Counted from the first letter of the stretch, positions 49,455-59,019 are shown. The stretch: DNA of 64,000 nt from an uncultured Microbacterium sp. (GCA_913774665.1 CAJYHN010000002.1:248001-312000), one strand, 5' to 3'. The notes: a model not told the origin generated them from the letters alone. Program-made: numbers and translations.

Positions 49455-49685
49455 GTGAGCAGCGACTACAGCGGCGCGGCCGCCGGACTCGGCTTCGGGG
49501 TCCTGATTATCGGGTTCGTCATCTACATCGCGATCCTCGCGCTGGCGATCTGGATCGGGTATCTGATCATGCGCACGGCCGTGAAGAACGGCATTCTGCG
49601 CGCCGACGAGGAGCGTGCGCGTCGCGGTCTGCCCGGCGGGGGCATGGCGCCGCCGGCCGGCTACGGCTCCGGCCCGGGCACCTGA
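49455..49685 (+). CDS. Small single-pass membrane protein
   Basis: A 76-residue protein with one long hydrophobic helix at about 10-38 (GLGFGVLIIGFVIYIAILAL) and a basic then Gly/Pro-rich tail (ERARRGLPGGGMAPPAGYG). No family is recognised. The GTG at 49455 is preceded by GAGGGGG nine bases upstream. It is divergent from the possible SOS gene and ends just before a terminator. Confidence 0.72.
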   Translation: MSSDYSGAAAGLGFGVLIIGFVIYIAILALAIWIGYLIMRTAVKNGILRADEERARRGLPGGGMAPPAGYGSGPGT

Positions 49686-49698
49686 CCAGACGATCGCC

Positions 49699-49741
49699 AC
49701 GACGGCCCCGCCGCGCTCTCAGGAGCGGGCGGGGCCGTCGT
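49699..49741 (+). terminator. Terminator after the small membrane protein gene
   Basis: ACGACGGCCCCGCC (49699-49712) pairs perfectly with GGCGGGGCCGTCGT (49728-49741). It is also close to the 3' end of rnpB on the other strand and may serve both. Confidence 0.85.
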
Positions 49742-49753
49742 CGTGTGCGGAGG

Positions 49754-50130
49754 GGCGAATGGGCCGGCCTGTACGCCGGGTTCTGTCCGGGGGTCGAAAC
49801 CCCGTGGACGGTCATCTCTCTCGGCGACACGTTGCCGTGCCGCTCCAGCGGCCTACCCGGGGACTCGGCGAGCCGCGTCGTCATCCCCTGTCTGGCCTTG
49901 CTCCGGACGAGGTTTACCTCGCGGGTCGTGTCACCACGACCCCGGTGGTCTCTTACACCACCCTTTCACCCTTACCCCGCACCCCGAGGGGGCGAGGCGG
50001 TCTGCTCTCTGTGGCACTGTCTCGCGGATTGCTCCGGGTGGGCGTTACCCACCGTCCTGCCCTGTGGAGCCCGGACGTTCCTCGGCACGGGCGAACCCGT
50101 GACGCGACCGTCCAGCCGACCCATTCGCAT
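49754..50130 (-). ncRNA. rnpB: RNase P RNA (type A)
   Basis: The catalytic RNA of RNase P, which cleaves 5' leaders from tRNA precursors. On the minus strand the conserved 5' core reads GAGGAACGTCCGGGCTCCAC and then AGGGCAGGAC; GGTGGGTAACGCCCACCC and CACAGAGAGCAGACCGCC follow, and the 3' part contains ACAGAACCCGGCGTACAGGC. The 5' GCGAATGGGTCGGC pairs with the 3' GGCCGGCCCATTCGC, closing helix P1, which sets the ends at about 50130 and 49754 (about 377 nt). The plus strand has no supported gene here. Confidence 0.95.
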
Positions 50131-50232
50131 CGGCCAGTCTACGCGGGCCTGCCCGACCCCCTCGATCACCGGGTGAGCAGCAGGATGCCACCGACGATCA
50201 CCGCGGGCACGCTCGAGCGTGTCGAGCGCCGT

Positions 50233-51933
50233 TCAGCCCTTCTCGGCCGTCTCGCCGATGCGCAGATCGAGGGGGAAGTCGATCGGAAACGTCCCGAACA
50301 GCAGGCGCCCGGCGGCGTCTGCGGCTTCGCGGACCGCCTCGGCGACGGCATCCGCGTGTTCGATCGGGGTGTGCACGACGATCTCGTCGTGCAGGAAGAA
50401 CGCCAGGTGCGGTCGCCGCGAGAACACCGCTCCGGATGCCGCGGCGGGGGCGTCGGCATCCGTCTCGGGAAACGCGGCGAGGCGCCCCCGGAGGTCGGCG
50501 AGCCAGGCCAGGGCCCACTCGGCCGCGGTGCCCTGCACGACGAAGTTGCGCGTGAAGCGTCCGCGATCGCGCGCGGAGCGACGTGCCCGGTTCTCGTCGA
50601 TCCCGGATGCCGCCGACTCACTCGCCAAGGACTGCAGGGCGCGCCACGACTCCGCCGCCGCGGGAGAGGTGCGGCCGAGCCACGTGTGCACGACGCCGCC
50701 TTCCTCGCCGGTGCGCGCGGCGTCGTCGACGAGCTTCATCGCGCGGGGGAAGGTGCGGCGCAGACGCGGCAGGAGGCGTCCGCTCTCGCCGGTGGTGGCG
50801 CCGTACATCGCGCCGAGCATCGCGAGCTTCGCCTCGGCGCGGCTCGCCACGGCTCCGCGGTCGACGATGCCGGCGTAGAGGTCGCGGCCGGCCGCCGCCT
50901 CGGCCAGGGCGGTGTCGCGGGCCATCGCGGCGAGCACGCGGGGCTCGAGCTGCGCCACGTCGGCGGTCACGAGCGTCCAGCCGGGGTCGGCGTGCACGGC
51001 GGTGCGCAGGGCGCGCGGGATCTGCAGGGCTCCCCCGCCGGACGACGCCCATCGCCCGGTCACGACCCCGGCCGGCACGTAGACCGGGCGGAAGCGACCA
51101 TCGCGCACCCACTCGGCCAGCCACGCCCAGCCGTTCGCGGTGTAGAGGCGCATCTGCTTCTTATAGGCGATGAGCGGGGCGATCGCGGGATGATCGTGCT
51201 CCGAGAGCTCCCACCGGCTCGTCGACTGCACCATCAGGCCGGCGCGGTGGAGAGAGCGGAGCAGACGGGGCTGCGAGTCGAGGGAAGCACTCTGGTCGCC
51301 CAGGGCCTCGCGCACGACCGCGGCGGTCTGCTCGACGCGCTCGGGGAGTCCGCCGCCGCGTCGTCGCCCCAACTCGCGCTCGAGCAGCCGTTCGTGCGCG
51401 TCGACGCTCCACGGCACGCCCGCGGTGTGCAGTTCGACGCCGATGAGGGCGCCGGCGGATTCGGCGGCCGCCAGGAGTCGCAGGGCACCGGGTGTCGCCG
51501 CGGCGGCGATGGCGTGATGCTGGCGCCGGTACTCGGCGACCACCTCGTCGGCGGATTCGGGCACTCCGGGTGCCGACTCCCCCAGGTCGAAGAGGGCGTC
51601 GCCCGCATCGGGTGCGGGAGAGGCGGCATCCCATGCGGTCGCACGGCGGAGCCCGGCGTCGTCGATGACCGCGGCGGCGTCGCGCAGGATCGCGTGCACG
51701 AGGCGTAGATCCCAGGCGCGGGCGACGCGCACGCCCACGTCGAGCAGCGGCGGGTAGCTCGACGTGGTGTCGGGCCAGACCCAGCGCACGTCGCCCGCGT
51801 GCTCGCGTGCGCGGACGGCCGCGACGAGGTCGTCGACCTCGGTGGAGCGAACCGGGGTCGCGTCGGCGTCGAGGTCGATCAGGACGGGGAAACCGGATGC
51901 CGCGCGAGCGACGACGACCGTGTCAGAGGCCAC
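50233..51933 (-). CDS. Reduced PolA-family protein (bifunctional 3'-5' exonuclease/DNA polymerase type)
   Basis: A 566-residue family A polymerase, much shorter than DNA polymerase I (about 880-930). The first 170 residues are a degenerate exonuclease-like domain without a visible DEDD set. The polymerase part has motif A as TADVAQLEPRVLAAMA, motif B reduced to KLAMLGAMYGATTG, and motif C FFLHDEIVVH with the catalytic HDE. It lacks the 5' nuclease domain. Homologues occur widely in actinobacteria beside a true polA elsewhere; a repair or accessory role is likely but unproven. GTG start at 51931-51933; the zinc-ribbon gene upstream is 12 bases away. Confidence 0.85.
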   Translation of the reverse strand: MASDTVVVARAASGFPVLIDLDADATPVRSTEVDDLVAAVRAREHAGDVRWVWPDTTSSYPPLLDVGVRVARAWDLRLVHAILRDAAAVIDDAGLRRATAWDAASPAPDAGDALFDLGESAPGVPESADEVVAEYRRQHHAIAAAATPGALRLLAAAESAGALIGVELHTAGVPWSVDAHERLLERELGRRRGGGLPERVEQTAAVVREALGDQSASLDSQPRLLRSLHRAGLMVQSTSRWELSEHDHPAIAPLIAYKKQMRLYTANGWAWLAEWVRDGRFRPVYVPAGVVTGRWASSGGGALQIPRALRTAVHADPGWTLVTADVAQLEPRVLAAMARDTALAEAAAGRDLYAGIVDRGAVASRAEAKLAMLGAMYGATTGESGRLLPRLRRTFPRAMKLVDDAARTGEEGGVVHTWLGRTSPAAAESWRALQSLASESAASGIDENRARRSARDRGRFTRNFVVQGTAAEWALAWLADLRGRLAAFPETDADAPAAASGAVFSRRPHLAFFLHDEIVVHTPIEHADAVAEAVREAADAAGRLLFGTFPIDFPLDLRIGETAEKG

Positions 51934-51945
51934 GGCCGTCTCGGG

Positions 51946-52674
51946 TCATCGGGACTCTTCGGTACGGACGAGGATGGCGCCGCACTCGGGGCAGAACACG
52001 ACCTCGTCGGTCTGGGCGCGGCGGACCGTGGCGAGATCGCTGGGCGGGAGCACCATGCGACACGCCTCGCAGGCGCCGGCGCGCAGGAGCCCGGCGCCGT
52101 TTCCGCGAGCGGCGAGACGTTCGTACAGACCGAGCAGGTCACCGGGAACGGAGGCGGCGACCGCGTCGCGATCCCGGCGCGCTCCCTCGAGACGCGTGTT
52201 CGCGTCGGCGACGGTCGTCTTCGCCTCGGCGCTGAGCTGAGCGCCCTGCGCGTTGGTGTCGGCGATCACGGCCTCCTGCTCGGCGACAGCGGCATCCGCC
52301 GCCTCGAGGCGCTCCATGAGCGCGATCTCCATGTCTTCGAGGTCGCTCTTGCGGCGCTTGAGCGAGGTCAGCTCGCTCTCGAAGCCCTGGGCCTGCTTGG
52401 GGTTCGACGACGCGGCAAGGCGCTCGGTGTCGCGGGCGATGCGGGCGTCGACGACGGCGACGTCGGACTCGAGGCGCTTCATCTCGGCGTTGATGTCGTC
52501 GCGGGCGTTGGCACGCGTCGACAGCTCTTGCGTGAGCGTCGCCCGCTGCGCGATCAGCTCGCGCACGCGCTCGGCCTGCGGCGGGTTGCCGGCGACCTTC
52601 TCGTCACGGTGGATACGCGCGTCGAGGTCGGCGAGGTCGAGCAGTTTGCGCTGGTCGGCGGGATCGGCATTCAC
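51946..52674 (-). CDS. Coiled-coil protein with C4 zinc ribbon (DUF164-like)
   Basis: A 242-residue protein. Residues about 10-170 form a long antiparallel coiled coil (heptads rich in Leu, Arg, Glu and Ala); the C-terminus has CEACRMVLP and FCPECGAIL, a four-cysteine zinc ribbon. This architecture is shared by a conserved bacterial family that includes mycobacterial Rv2229c and is thought to bind nucleic acid. The start is the GTG at 52672-52674. It is 12 bases upstream of the PolA-like gene in the same direction, so they are probably co-transcribed. Confidence 0.88.
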   Translation of the reverse strand: MNADPADQRKLLDLADLDARIHRDEKVAGNPPQAERVRELIAQRATLTQELSTRANARDDINAEMKRLESDVAVVDARIARDTERLAASSNPKQAQGFESELTSLKRRKSDLEDMEIALMERLEAADAAVAEQEAVIADTNAQGAQLSAEAKTTVADANTRLEGARRDRDAVAASVPGDLLGLYERLAARGNGAGLLRAGACEACRMVLPPSDLATVRRAQTDEVVFCPECGAILVRTEESR

Positions 52675-52769
52675 GCATGCAACGCTACCCCGGGGCTCCG
52701 ACATCCGCGGCACGCGCGTGCGAGCCCTCGCCTGGCGGGTGCGGGGCGGGGCCGGGTGGGGCCGCGCCA

Positions 52770-52869
52770 GATCGCGTGACCGCGCCGAGAACACGCGCTC
52801 GAAGGTGTGCCGCCGGCGCGATCACGTGACGTGGCCGAGGGCACCCGCTCGGACGGGTGGCGTCGTCGA
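52770..52869. repeat. Degenerate 50-bp direct repeat, two copies
   Basis: GATCGCGTGACCGCGCCGAG (52770-52789) and GATCACGTGACGTGGCCGAG (52820-52839) start two copies of about 50 bp that match at roughly 70-75 % of positions by eye. A weaker third partial copy may follow at about 52881-52906. No gene is supported in the spacer 52675-52968. Confidence 0.5.
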
Positions 52870-52951
52870 GGTGGCGGGAGACGCTCGATCGGACGCGGGT
52901 GGCGGGCGCGCGGACGCCGACCGCGCGGCGGCGCCGCGCACCACGCCCCGC

Positions 52952-52957
52952 TAGACT
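52952..52957 (+). promoter_or_regulatory. -10 element of the tRNA-Val gene
   Basis: TAGACT, 11 bases before the tRNA 5' end, the expected place for a strong housekeeping promoter. Confidence 0.55.
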
Positions 52958-52968
52958 CGTGGCATCCA

Positions 52969-53041
52969 GGGCCTTTAGCTCAGCTGGTAGAGCGCCACGT
53001 TTACACCGTGGATGTCGTCGGTTCGATCCCGGCAGGGCCCA
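52969..53041 (+). tRNA. tRNA-Val, anticodon TAC
   Basis: A 73-nt cloverleaf. Acceptor GGGCCTT pairs with AGGGCCC (one G-U), the D arm contains GCTCAGCTGGTAGAGC, the anticodon stem CCACG/CGTGG closes loop TTTACAC with anticodon TAC, and the T arm is GTCGGTTCGATCCCGGC. The discriminator is A. ACC follows without a complete encoded CCA. It reads GUA valine codons. Confidence 0.96.
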
Positions 53042-53044
53042 CCG

Positions 53045-53740
53045 TCAGTTCAGGATGTTCACACTGCGCGAGATCACCAGCGCGAGAAGGATGAACCCCG
53101 ACACCGCCTGCACCATCATGAACAGCTTCGCGCGCGTACTGAGCGGCATGACGTCGGTGGGACTGAAGGCCATGGCGTTGGATGCCGAGAAGTACAGGTA
53201 GTCGACGTACCCGGGCGCCCAGTCCTCGGTGTCGGAGGAGCGGCGGGCCACCTCGCTCACCGCGTCGCGGTCGGAGTCCTGCGGGAATTGGAAGTCCGCG
53301 GGCGGGAGCTCGTCGCGCGCGTCGCGGCGGCGCGCGATGGGTCCTCCGCGGTCCATCTCCCAGTAGACGACGGCATAGCCGATGACGTTGATCGCCCACA
53401 CCTGCGCAGCCCCGAGCAGGGTGCCGGCCCCGCTTCCTTCTCCGCGCAGCAGTTGCTGGATGAGCAGGAAGAACGCGACCTGGTTCGCCACGAGCAGCAC
53501 GGCGGTGAACGCCAGCGCGAAGCCGCGACCGATCGCCGACTCGCGCGAAAGGCGTGACGGATTGGTCACGACCATGGGGATGGCGCACAGCACTCCCGCG
53601 ATCACGACGACGTAACGCAGCACGCCGGACGCCTCGTTCGGGAGCACGGCGTACAGACCCGTGCCGACGGCCAGAGCGATCAGGACGGGCCAGCGATGCT
53701 CCGGCCGGGTGCGGAAGCCCTCCCGCTCATGCGTGCTCAC
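53045..53740 (-). CDS. Integral membrane protein (DUF1345-like)
   Basis: A 231-residue protein with about five membrane helices: two near the N-terminus (VLIALAVGTGLYAVL, YVVVIAGVLCAIPMVV), then FALAFTAVLLVANQVAFFLL and LLGAAQVWAINVIGYAVVYW, then a soluble loop and a final helix AKLFMMVQAVSGFILLALVI. The segment YVDYLYFSASNAMAFSPTD before the last helix resembles a pore-loop-like region of two-helix channels, but no selectivity filter is present. Function unknown. Its stop codon lies three bases after the tRNA-Val end on the other strand. Confidence 0.75.
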   Translation of the reverse strand: MSTHEREGFRTRPEHRWPVLIALAVGTGLYAVLPNEASGVLRYVVVIAGVLCAIPMVVTNPSRLSRESAIGRGFALAFTAVLLVANQVAFFLLIQQLLRGEGSGAGTLLGAAQVWAINVIGYAVVYWEMDRGGPIARRRDARDELPPADFQFPQDSDRDAVSEVARRSSDTEDWAPGYVDYLYFSASNAMAFSPTDVMPLSTRAKLFMMVQAVSGFILLALVISRSVNILN

Positions 53741-53895
53741 GGCCTCAGGCTAGACCTGCGTGCCCGGGCGTCCTGGTGCGGCGCGGGCGCTTCAGGCGTT
53801 CTCGATAGGCATCCACTCCTCTCGACGTCGAACCGTCTGCCCGCGGGGCGGGGATCGGTCGCGACCCCCGCGCATCCGATCCCGTTCCGACTCGC

Positions 53896-53901
53896 TAGGC
53901 T
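53896..53901 (+). promoter_or_regulatory. Candidate -10 element of aceE
   Basis: TAGGCT, 91 bases before the aceE start codon, leaving a 5' untranslated region of about 85 bases. The 252-bp spacer 53741-53992 holds no supported gene. Confidence 0.4.
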
Positions 53902-53992
53902 GGACGCTGGTTGATTGTGCGGAGCGAACAAGGGTTGCCGCACTCGTATGGCGATTCTCTGGCATGACCTGCCAGACGACGAAAGGTCTTCC

Positions 53993-56719
53993 GTGACTGT
54001 TCACGACCAGGATCCGTATTCGCAGGGGCCGCAGGACAGCGACCCGGAAGAGACCGGGGAGTGGCAGGAATCCCTGCGCCAGCTGGTCCAGGCGAAGGGT
54101 CCGGCTCGCGCTCGCGAGATCATGCTGAGCCTGCTGAAGGGCTCGAAAGAACTGCACCTGAACGTGCCGATGGTTCCGACCACCGATTACATCAACACGA
54201 TCTCGCAGAAGAACGAGCCCGAGTTCCCCGGTGACGAGGAGCTCGAGCGCCGCTACCGCAAGTGGATCCGTTGGAACGCCGCGGTCACCGTGCACCGCGC
54301 GCAGCGCCCCGGCATCGGCGTCGGCGGCCACATCTCCACCTACGCCTCGTCGGCGGCGCTCTACGAAGTGGGTTTCAACCACTTCTTCCGCGGCCTCGAC
54401 GACCCGTCGGGCGGCGACCAGATCTTCATCCAGGGCCACGCCTCCCCCGGCGCCTACGCCCGCGCCTACCTCGAGGGCCGGCTCACCGAGGCGCAGCTCG
54501 ACGGCTTCCGTCAGGAGAAGTCGCAGGCGCCCCACGGCATCCCGTCGTACCCGCACCCGCGCCTCATGCCGGAGTTCTGGCAGTTCCCGACCGTGTCGAT
54601 GGGTCTCGGCCCGATCAACGCGATCTACCAGGCGATGTCGAACAAGTACCTGTCGAACCGCGGCATCAAGGACGTCGGCGACTCGCACGTCTGGGCCTAC
54701 CTCGGCGACGGCGAGATGGACGAGGTCGAGAGCCGCGGTCAGCTGCAGGTCGCGGCGAACGAAGGCCTCGACAACCTGACCTTCATCGTCAACTGCAACC
54801 TCCAGCGTCTCGACGGCCCGGTCCGCGGCAACGGCAAGATCATCCAGGAGCTCGAGAGCTTCTTCCGCGGTGCCGGCTGGAACGTCATCAAGGTCGTCTG
54901 GGGTCGCGAGTGGGACGACCTGCTCGCTCGCGACACCGAGGGCGCGCTGCTCAACCTCATGAACACGACGCCCGACGGCGACTACCAGACGTACAAGGCC
55001 GAGAACGGCGCGTACGTCCGCGAGAACTTCTTCGGTCGCGACCCCCGCGCCCTCGAGCTCGTCAAGGACTACACCGACGAGCAGGTCTGGGGCCTCAAGC
55101 GCGGTGGCCACGACTACCGCAAGGTGTTCGCGGCGTTCAAGGCGGCCAAGGAGCACAAGGGCCAGCCCACCGTCATCCTGGCCAAGACGATCAAGGGCTA
55201 CGGTCTCGGACCGCACTTCGAGGGCCGCAACGCGACCCACCAGATGAAGAAGCTGACGCTCGACGACCTCAAGGCGTTCCGCGACGCGATGGACATCCCC
55301 GTCACCGACGCGCAGCTCGACGAGAACCCCTACCAGCCGCCGTACTACAACCCCGGTGAGCAGGACGAGACGATCAAGTACATGCTCGAGCGTCGCCGCT
55401 CGCTCGGCGGGTTCCTGCCCGAGCGTCGCACGACGCACGTGGGTCTCGAACTGCCGGGGGATGCCGCGTACGCCCTGCCCAAGAAGGGTTCGGGCACGCA
55501 GGAGATCGCCACGACCATGGCGTTCGTCCGTCTGCTCAAGGACCTGCTGCGCGTCAAGGACTTCGGCCACCGCATCGTGCCGATCATCCCCGACGAGGCG
55601 CGCACGTTCGGCATGGACGCGTACTTCCCGACGGCGAAGATCTACAACCCCAAGGGTCAGCACTACACCTCCGTCGACCGCGAGCTGCTGCTGGCGTACA
55701 AGGAGAGCCCGCAGGGCCAGATCGTGCACGTCGGCATCAACGAGGCGGGCGCCCTCGCGGCGTTCACCGCGGCCGGCACGGCGTACTCGACCCACGGACA
55801 GCCGCTCATCCCGGTGTACGTCTTCTACTCGATGTTCGGCTTCCAGCGCACCGGTGACGCCCAGTGGGCGGCCGGCGACCAGATGGCGCGCGGCTTCATC
55901 ATCGGCGCCACGGCCGGTCGGACCACCCTGACCGGTGAGGGCCTGCAGCACGCCGACGGTCACTCGCAGCTGCTCGCCTCGACGAACCCGGCGACGGTGT
56001 CGTACGACCCGGCTTACGGCTACGAGATCTCGCACATCGTCCGCTCGGGCATCGAGCGCATGTACGGCGGAAACCACCCCGACCCCAACGTCATGTACTA
56101 CATGACGGTCTACAACGAGCCGTACGTGCAGCCGGCCGAGCCCGAGGGGGTCGACGTCGACGGCATCGTCCGCGGCATCCACCACATCTCCGCGGGCGAG
56201 GGCGACGGTCCCCGCACGCAGCTGCTCGCCTCGGGCGTCGGTGTGCCGTGGGCCTTCGAGGCGCAGCGCCTGCTGAAGGACGACTGGGGCGTGACGGCCG
56301 ACGTCTGGTCGGTCACCTCGTGGAGCGAGCTGCGCCGCGACGGACTCGCCGCCGACGAGCACAACTTCCTGCACCCCGAGGAAGAGCCCCGCGTGGCCTA
56401 CCTCACCGACAAGCTGAAGGAAGCCGACGGCCCCGTGGTCGCCGTCAGCGACTGGATGCACGCCGTCCAAGACCAGATCCGCCAGTGGGTCCCGCAGAAC
56501 TACTGGACCCTCGGCGCCGACGGCTTCGGCTTCTCGGACACCCGCGCCGCGGCCCGTCGCTTCTTCAAGATCGACGGTCCCTCGGTCGCCGTCCGCGCTC
56601 TCCAGGCGCTGGCCGCCGAGGGCAAGGTCGACCGCGCGGTCGTGGGCCAGGCCATCGAGAAGTACCGCCTGCACGACGTCAACGCCGGCACCAGCGGCAA
56701 CGCGGGTGGCGAGGCCTGA
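53993..56719 (+). CDS. aceE: Pyruvate dehydrogenase E1 component (homodimeric)
   Basis: A 908-residue single-chain E1 that decarboxylates pyruvate with thiamine diphosphate and passes the acetyl group to lipoyl-E2. Recognisable segments: [34 protein letters not shown]...[11 protein letters not shown] (thiamine-diphosphate motif), [20 protein letters not shown] and [15 protein letters not shown] [16 protein letters not shown]2 and E3 partners are encoded at 33-36 kb, as is usual for actinobacteria, which keep aceE apart. The GTG start at 53993 follows GAAAGG. The FasR-like gene starts five bases after the stop, tying acetyl-CoA production to fatty-acid synthesis. Confidence 0.96.
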   Translation: MTVHDQDPYSQGPQDSDPEETGEWQESLRQLVQAKGPARAREIMLSLLKGSKELHLNVPMVPTTDYINTISQKNEPEFPGDEELERRYRKWIRWNAAVTVHRAQRPGIGVGGHISTYASSAALYEVGFNHFFRGLDDPSGGDQIFIQGHASPGAYARAYLEGRLTEAQLDGFRQEKSQAPHGIPSYPHPRLMPEFWQFPTVSMGLGPINAIYQAMSNKYLSNRGIKDVGDSHVWAYLGDGEMDEVESRGQLQVAANEGLDNLTFIVNCNLQRLDGPVRGNGKIIQELESFFRGAGWNVIKVVWGREWDDLLARDTEGALLNLMNTTPDGDYQTYKAENGAYVRENFFGRDPRALELVKDYTDEQVWGLKRGGHDYRKVFAAFKAAKEHKGQPTVILAKTIKGYGLGPHFEGRNATHQMKKLTLDDLKAFRDAMDIPVTDAQLDENPYQPPYYNPGEQDETIKYMLERRRSLGGFLPERRTTHVGLELPGDAAYALPKKGSGTQEIATTMAFVRLLKDLLRVKDFGHRIVPIIPDEARTFGMDAYFPTAKIYNPKGQHYTSVDRELLLAYKESPQGQIVHVGINEAGALAAFTAAGTAYSTHGQPLIPVYVFYSMFGFQRTGDAQWAAGDQMARGFIIGATAGRTTLTGEGLQHADGHSQLLASTNPATVSYDPAYGYEISHIVRSGIERMYGGNHPDPNVMYYMTVYNEPYVQPAEPEGVDVDGIVRGIHHISAGEGDGPRTQLLASGVGVPWAFEAQRLLKDDWGVTADVWSVTSWSELRRDGLAADEHNFLHPEEEPRVAYLTDKLKEADGPVVAVSDWMHAVQDQIRQWVPQNYWTLGADGFGFSDTRAAARRFFKIDGPSVAVRALQALAAEGKVDRAVVGQAIEKYRLHDVNAGTSGNAGGEA

Positions 56720-56723
56720 GCGC

Positions 56724-58016
56724 GTGACGAGCACCGCCGACGGGTCCGGTTCCGCCTCCACGGGCGGGGCCGGGCCCGACCGGTCTGCGGGCGCGGTCTC
56801 GGCGGCGGCGCAAGAGAAGGCCGACACCCTCACGTGGCTGCGCCGCATCTCGGGTGACCTCGCCACGGCCACCATCCAGCGCCTCGAAGAGACGCTGCCC
56901 TGGTACGCCGAGATGCCGCCGGCCCGGCGTTCAGCGGTCGGGCTCGTCGCCCAGGCCGGCATCACCTCGTTCCTGCAGTGGTTCGAGGAGCCGGCATCCA
57001 CCCCCGCCATCGCCGCGGACATCTTCGCCGCGGCGCCTCGCGAGCTGCTGCGCAGCGTCAGCCTCACGCAGACGCTGCAGCTCGTGCGCGTCACCGTCGA
57101 GGTGATGGAGGAGCGCGTCGCCGGACGCAGCGAGAAGGTGCGCGAGGCGATGCTGTCGTACTCGCGAGAGGTCGCCTTCGCGGCCGCCGACGTGTACGCG
57201 CGTGCCGCCGAAGCGCGGGGCCTGTGGGACGCCCGTCTCGAAGCGCTCGTGGTCGACTCGATCCTCACCGGCGAGGCCGACGACGAACTCCCCAGCCGCA
57301 TCGCCGCGCTCGGCTGGCACGGCCACGGCGAGGTGGCGGTGCTCGTGGGGACCACTCCCCCGCAGCTCGATGTCGACCAGGTGCGGCGCACCGCGCGCAA
57401 GCTCGGCGTCGACGTGCTCATCGGCGTGCAGGGCTCGCGTCTGGTGCTGGTGATCGGTCGTGCCGACCTGCCGCCGCGCGCGGGAGAGGATTCGATCGAG
57501 CTGCCGTTCCCCGAGATCGCGAAGCGTCTCGAGCCCGGTTTCGGGTCGGGCCATCTGGTCCTCGGACCGGCCGTTCCGGCGTTGGTCGACGCCGGGCAGA
57601 GCGCCCGTGCCGCCCTCGCCGGCTTCGCCGTCGCCCGCGCGTGGCGTCATGCCCCGCGACCGGTGGAAGCCGATGACCTCCTGCCCGAGCGCGCCCTCGC
57701 GGGAGATGCCGTGGCCAAGCAGACCCTGGTGGATCGCGTCTATCAGCCTCTGCAGGCGCACAGCGCCGATCTGGTGGCGACCCTGTGGAGCTACCTCGAC
57801 AACGGGCGCTCGCTCGAGGCGACGGCGCGCGAGTTGTACGTGCACCCCAACACGGTGCGCTATCGCCTCAAGCGCGTGTCCGAGGTCATCGGATGGGACG
57901 CCACGGGCCCCCGTGAAGCGCTCATCCTGCAGACCGCGCTGATCCTGGGATCGATCGGAACGGATGCCACGCGCCGTCGCGGACCCGCGGGTCGACGGTC
58001 GCCCCTGGCCCGCTGA
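56724..58016 (+). CDS. fasR: PucR/CdaR-type transcriptional regulator, FasR-like
   Basis: A 430-residue regulator. The central part is a GGDEF-like degenerate ligand domain; the C-terminus is the PucR helix-turn-helix (ARELYVHPNTVRYRLKRVSEVIG). In Streptomyces the same protein, FasR, lies directly upstream of fabD-fabH-acpP-fabF and activates that operon; identical gene order here supports the assignment. The GTG at 56724 is five bases behind the aceE stop, so it is probably co-transcribed with aceE. Confidence 0.87.
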   Translation: MTSTADGSGSASTGGAGPDRSAGAVSAAAQEKADTLTWLRRISGDLATATIQRLEETLPWYAEMPPARRSAVGLVAQAGITSFLQWFEEPASTPAIAADIFAAAPRELLRSVSLTQTLQLVRVTVEVMEERVAGRSEKVREAMLSYSREVAFAAADVYARAAEARGLWDARLEALVVDSILTGEADDELPSRIAALGWHGHGEVAVLVGTTPPQLDVDQVRRTARKLGVDVLIGVQGSRLVLVIGRADLPPRAGEDSIELPFPEIAKRLEPGFGSGHLVLGPAVPALVDAGQSARAALAGFAVARAWRHAPRPVEADDLLPERALAGDAVAKQTLVDRVYQPLQAHSADLVATLWSYLDNGRSLEATARELYVHPNTVRYRLKRVSEVIGWDATGPREALILQTALILGSIGTDATRRRGPAGRRSPLAR

Positions 58017-58043
58017 TGCACGGCGCGCACAAAGACACGCCGC

Positions 58044-58061
58044 ATATCTGTGTCGATATCT
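58044..58061 (+). promoter_or_regulatory. AT-rich direct repeat in the fab operon promoter
   Basis: Two ATATCT hexamers 12 bases apart (58044-58049 and 58056-58061) in the 82-bp gap between fasR and fabD, in the only AT-rich stretch of that gap. A -10-like CAGGAT lies six bases before the fabD GTG, so the repeat would sit at about -50 to -35, a fitting activator site for FasR. The actual FasR consensus was not checked. Confidence 0.45.
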
Positions 58062-58098
58062 CCATAAGCGCGGGCTCGATCGTTGGCAGGATGGAACG

Positions 58099-59019
58099 GT
58101 GATCATCGCCGTCTTCCCGGGGCAGGGTTCGCAGACCCCCGGATTCCTGACCCCGTGGCTCGAACTCGACGGAGCGCGCGAGCGCCTCGAGGCCTTCTCC
58201 GAGCGGGCGGGCATCGACCTCGTCGCCGCGGGCACCGAGTGGGATGCCGATCAGATCCGCAACACCGCGGTGGCCCAGCCGCTGATCGTCGCGGCGAGCC
58301 TGCTGTCGTGGGCCGCGCTGAACGAGCGATCCGCGACGGCCGTCGCCGGAGTCGCAGGGCATTCGGTCGGCGAGATCGCCGCGCTGGCGGCATCCGGAGT
58401 GCTCTCCGACGATGACGCGCTGCGCCTGGTCGGTCTCCGCGGCCGCGCGATGGCCGAGGCTGCCGCCACCGTCGAGACCGGCATGAGCGCCGTGGTCGGC
58501 GGAGACGAAGCCGCCGTGCTCGAGCGCCTTGACGCGCTCGGACTCACCCCCGCCAACTACAACGGCGGTGGACAGATCGTCGCCGCGGGCGAACTCCCCG
58601 CCCTCGCCGAGCTCGCCGCCGAGGCGCCCCGCGGGACCCGCGTCATCCCTCTGCAGGTCGCGGGCGCCTTCCACACCCGGTTCATGGAGCCCGCCGTCGA
58701 GACGCTGCGCGCCGCCGCCGCCGACGTGCAGGTGTCCGACCCCGCCACGACCCTGTGGACCAACTCCGACGGCTCCGTCGTGAGCGAGGGCCGCCGCGCC
58801 CTCGACCTCGTGGTCGCCCAAGTCTCGTCGCCCGTGCGCTGGGACCGCTGCATGGCCTCGTTCGCCGAGCAGGGCGTGACCGGCATCATCGAACTCTCGC
58901 CAGCCGGTGCCCTCACGGGTCTCGCGAAGCGAGCACTGCGCGGCACCCCCACCGTGGCAGTCACATCCCCCGACGACCTCGACGCGGCCGTCTCACTCCT
59001 GAAAGAAGACCAGGCATGA
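58099..59019 (+). CDS. fabD: Malonyl-CoA:ACP S-malonyltransferase
   Basis: A 306-residue acyltransferase that loads malonyl groups on acyl carrier protein. The catalytic Ser89 sits in GHSVGEIAAL, the N-terminal FPGQGSQ motif starts at residue 6, and the catalytic His is in GAFHTRFM. The start is the GTG at 58099; upstream the frame stays open through the regulator gene's 3' end. CAGGAT, six bases upstream, may be a -10 element giving a leaderless message. Its stop overlaps the fabH ATG by four bases. Confidence 0.94.
   Translation: MIIAVFPGQGSQTPGFLTPWLELDGARERLEAFSERAGIDLVAAGTEWDADQIRNTAVAQPLIVAASLLSWAALNERSATAVAGVAGHSVGEIAALAASGVLSDDDALRLVGLRGRAMAEAAATVETGMSAVVGGDEAAVLERLDALGLTPANYNGGGQIVAAGELPALAELAAEAPRGTRVIPLQVAGAFHTRFMEPAVETLRAAAADVQVSDPATTLWTNSDGSVVSEGRRALDLVVAQVSSPVRWDRCMASFAEQGVTGIIELSPAGALTGLAKRALRGTPTVAVTSPDDLDAAVSLLKEDQA

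Noticed and set aside
49754..50130. A plus-strand coding region across the RNase P RNA
   Set aside because: The conserved rnpB core, pairing ends and known landmarks explain this stretch fully.
53792..57421. A long minus-strand open frame across aceE
   Set aside because: Antisense shadow of aceE and fasR with no recognisable motif and no ribosome-binding site.
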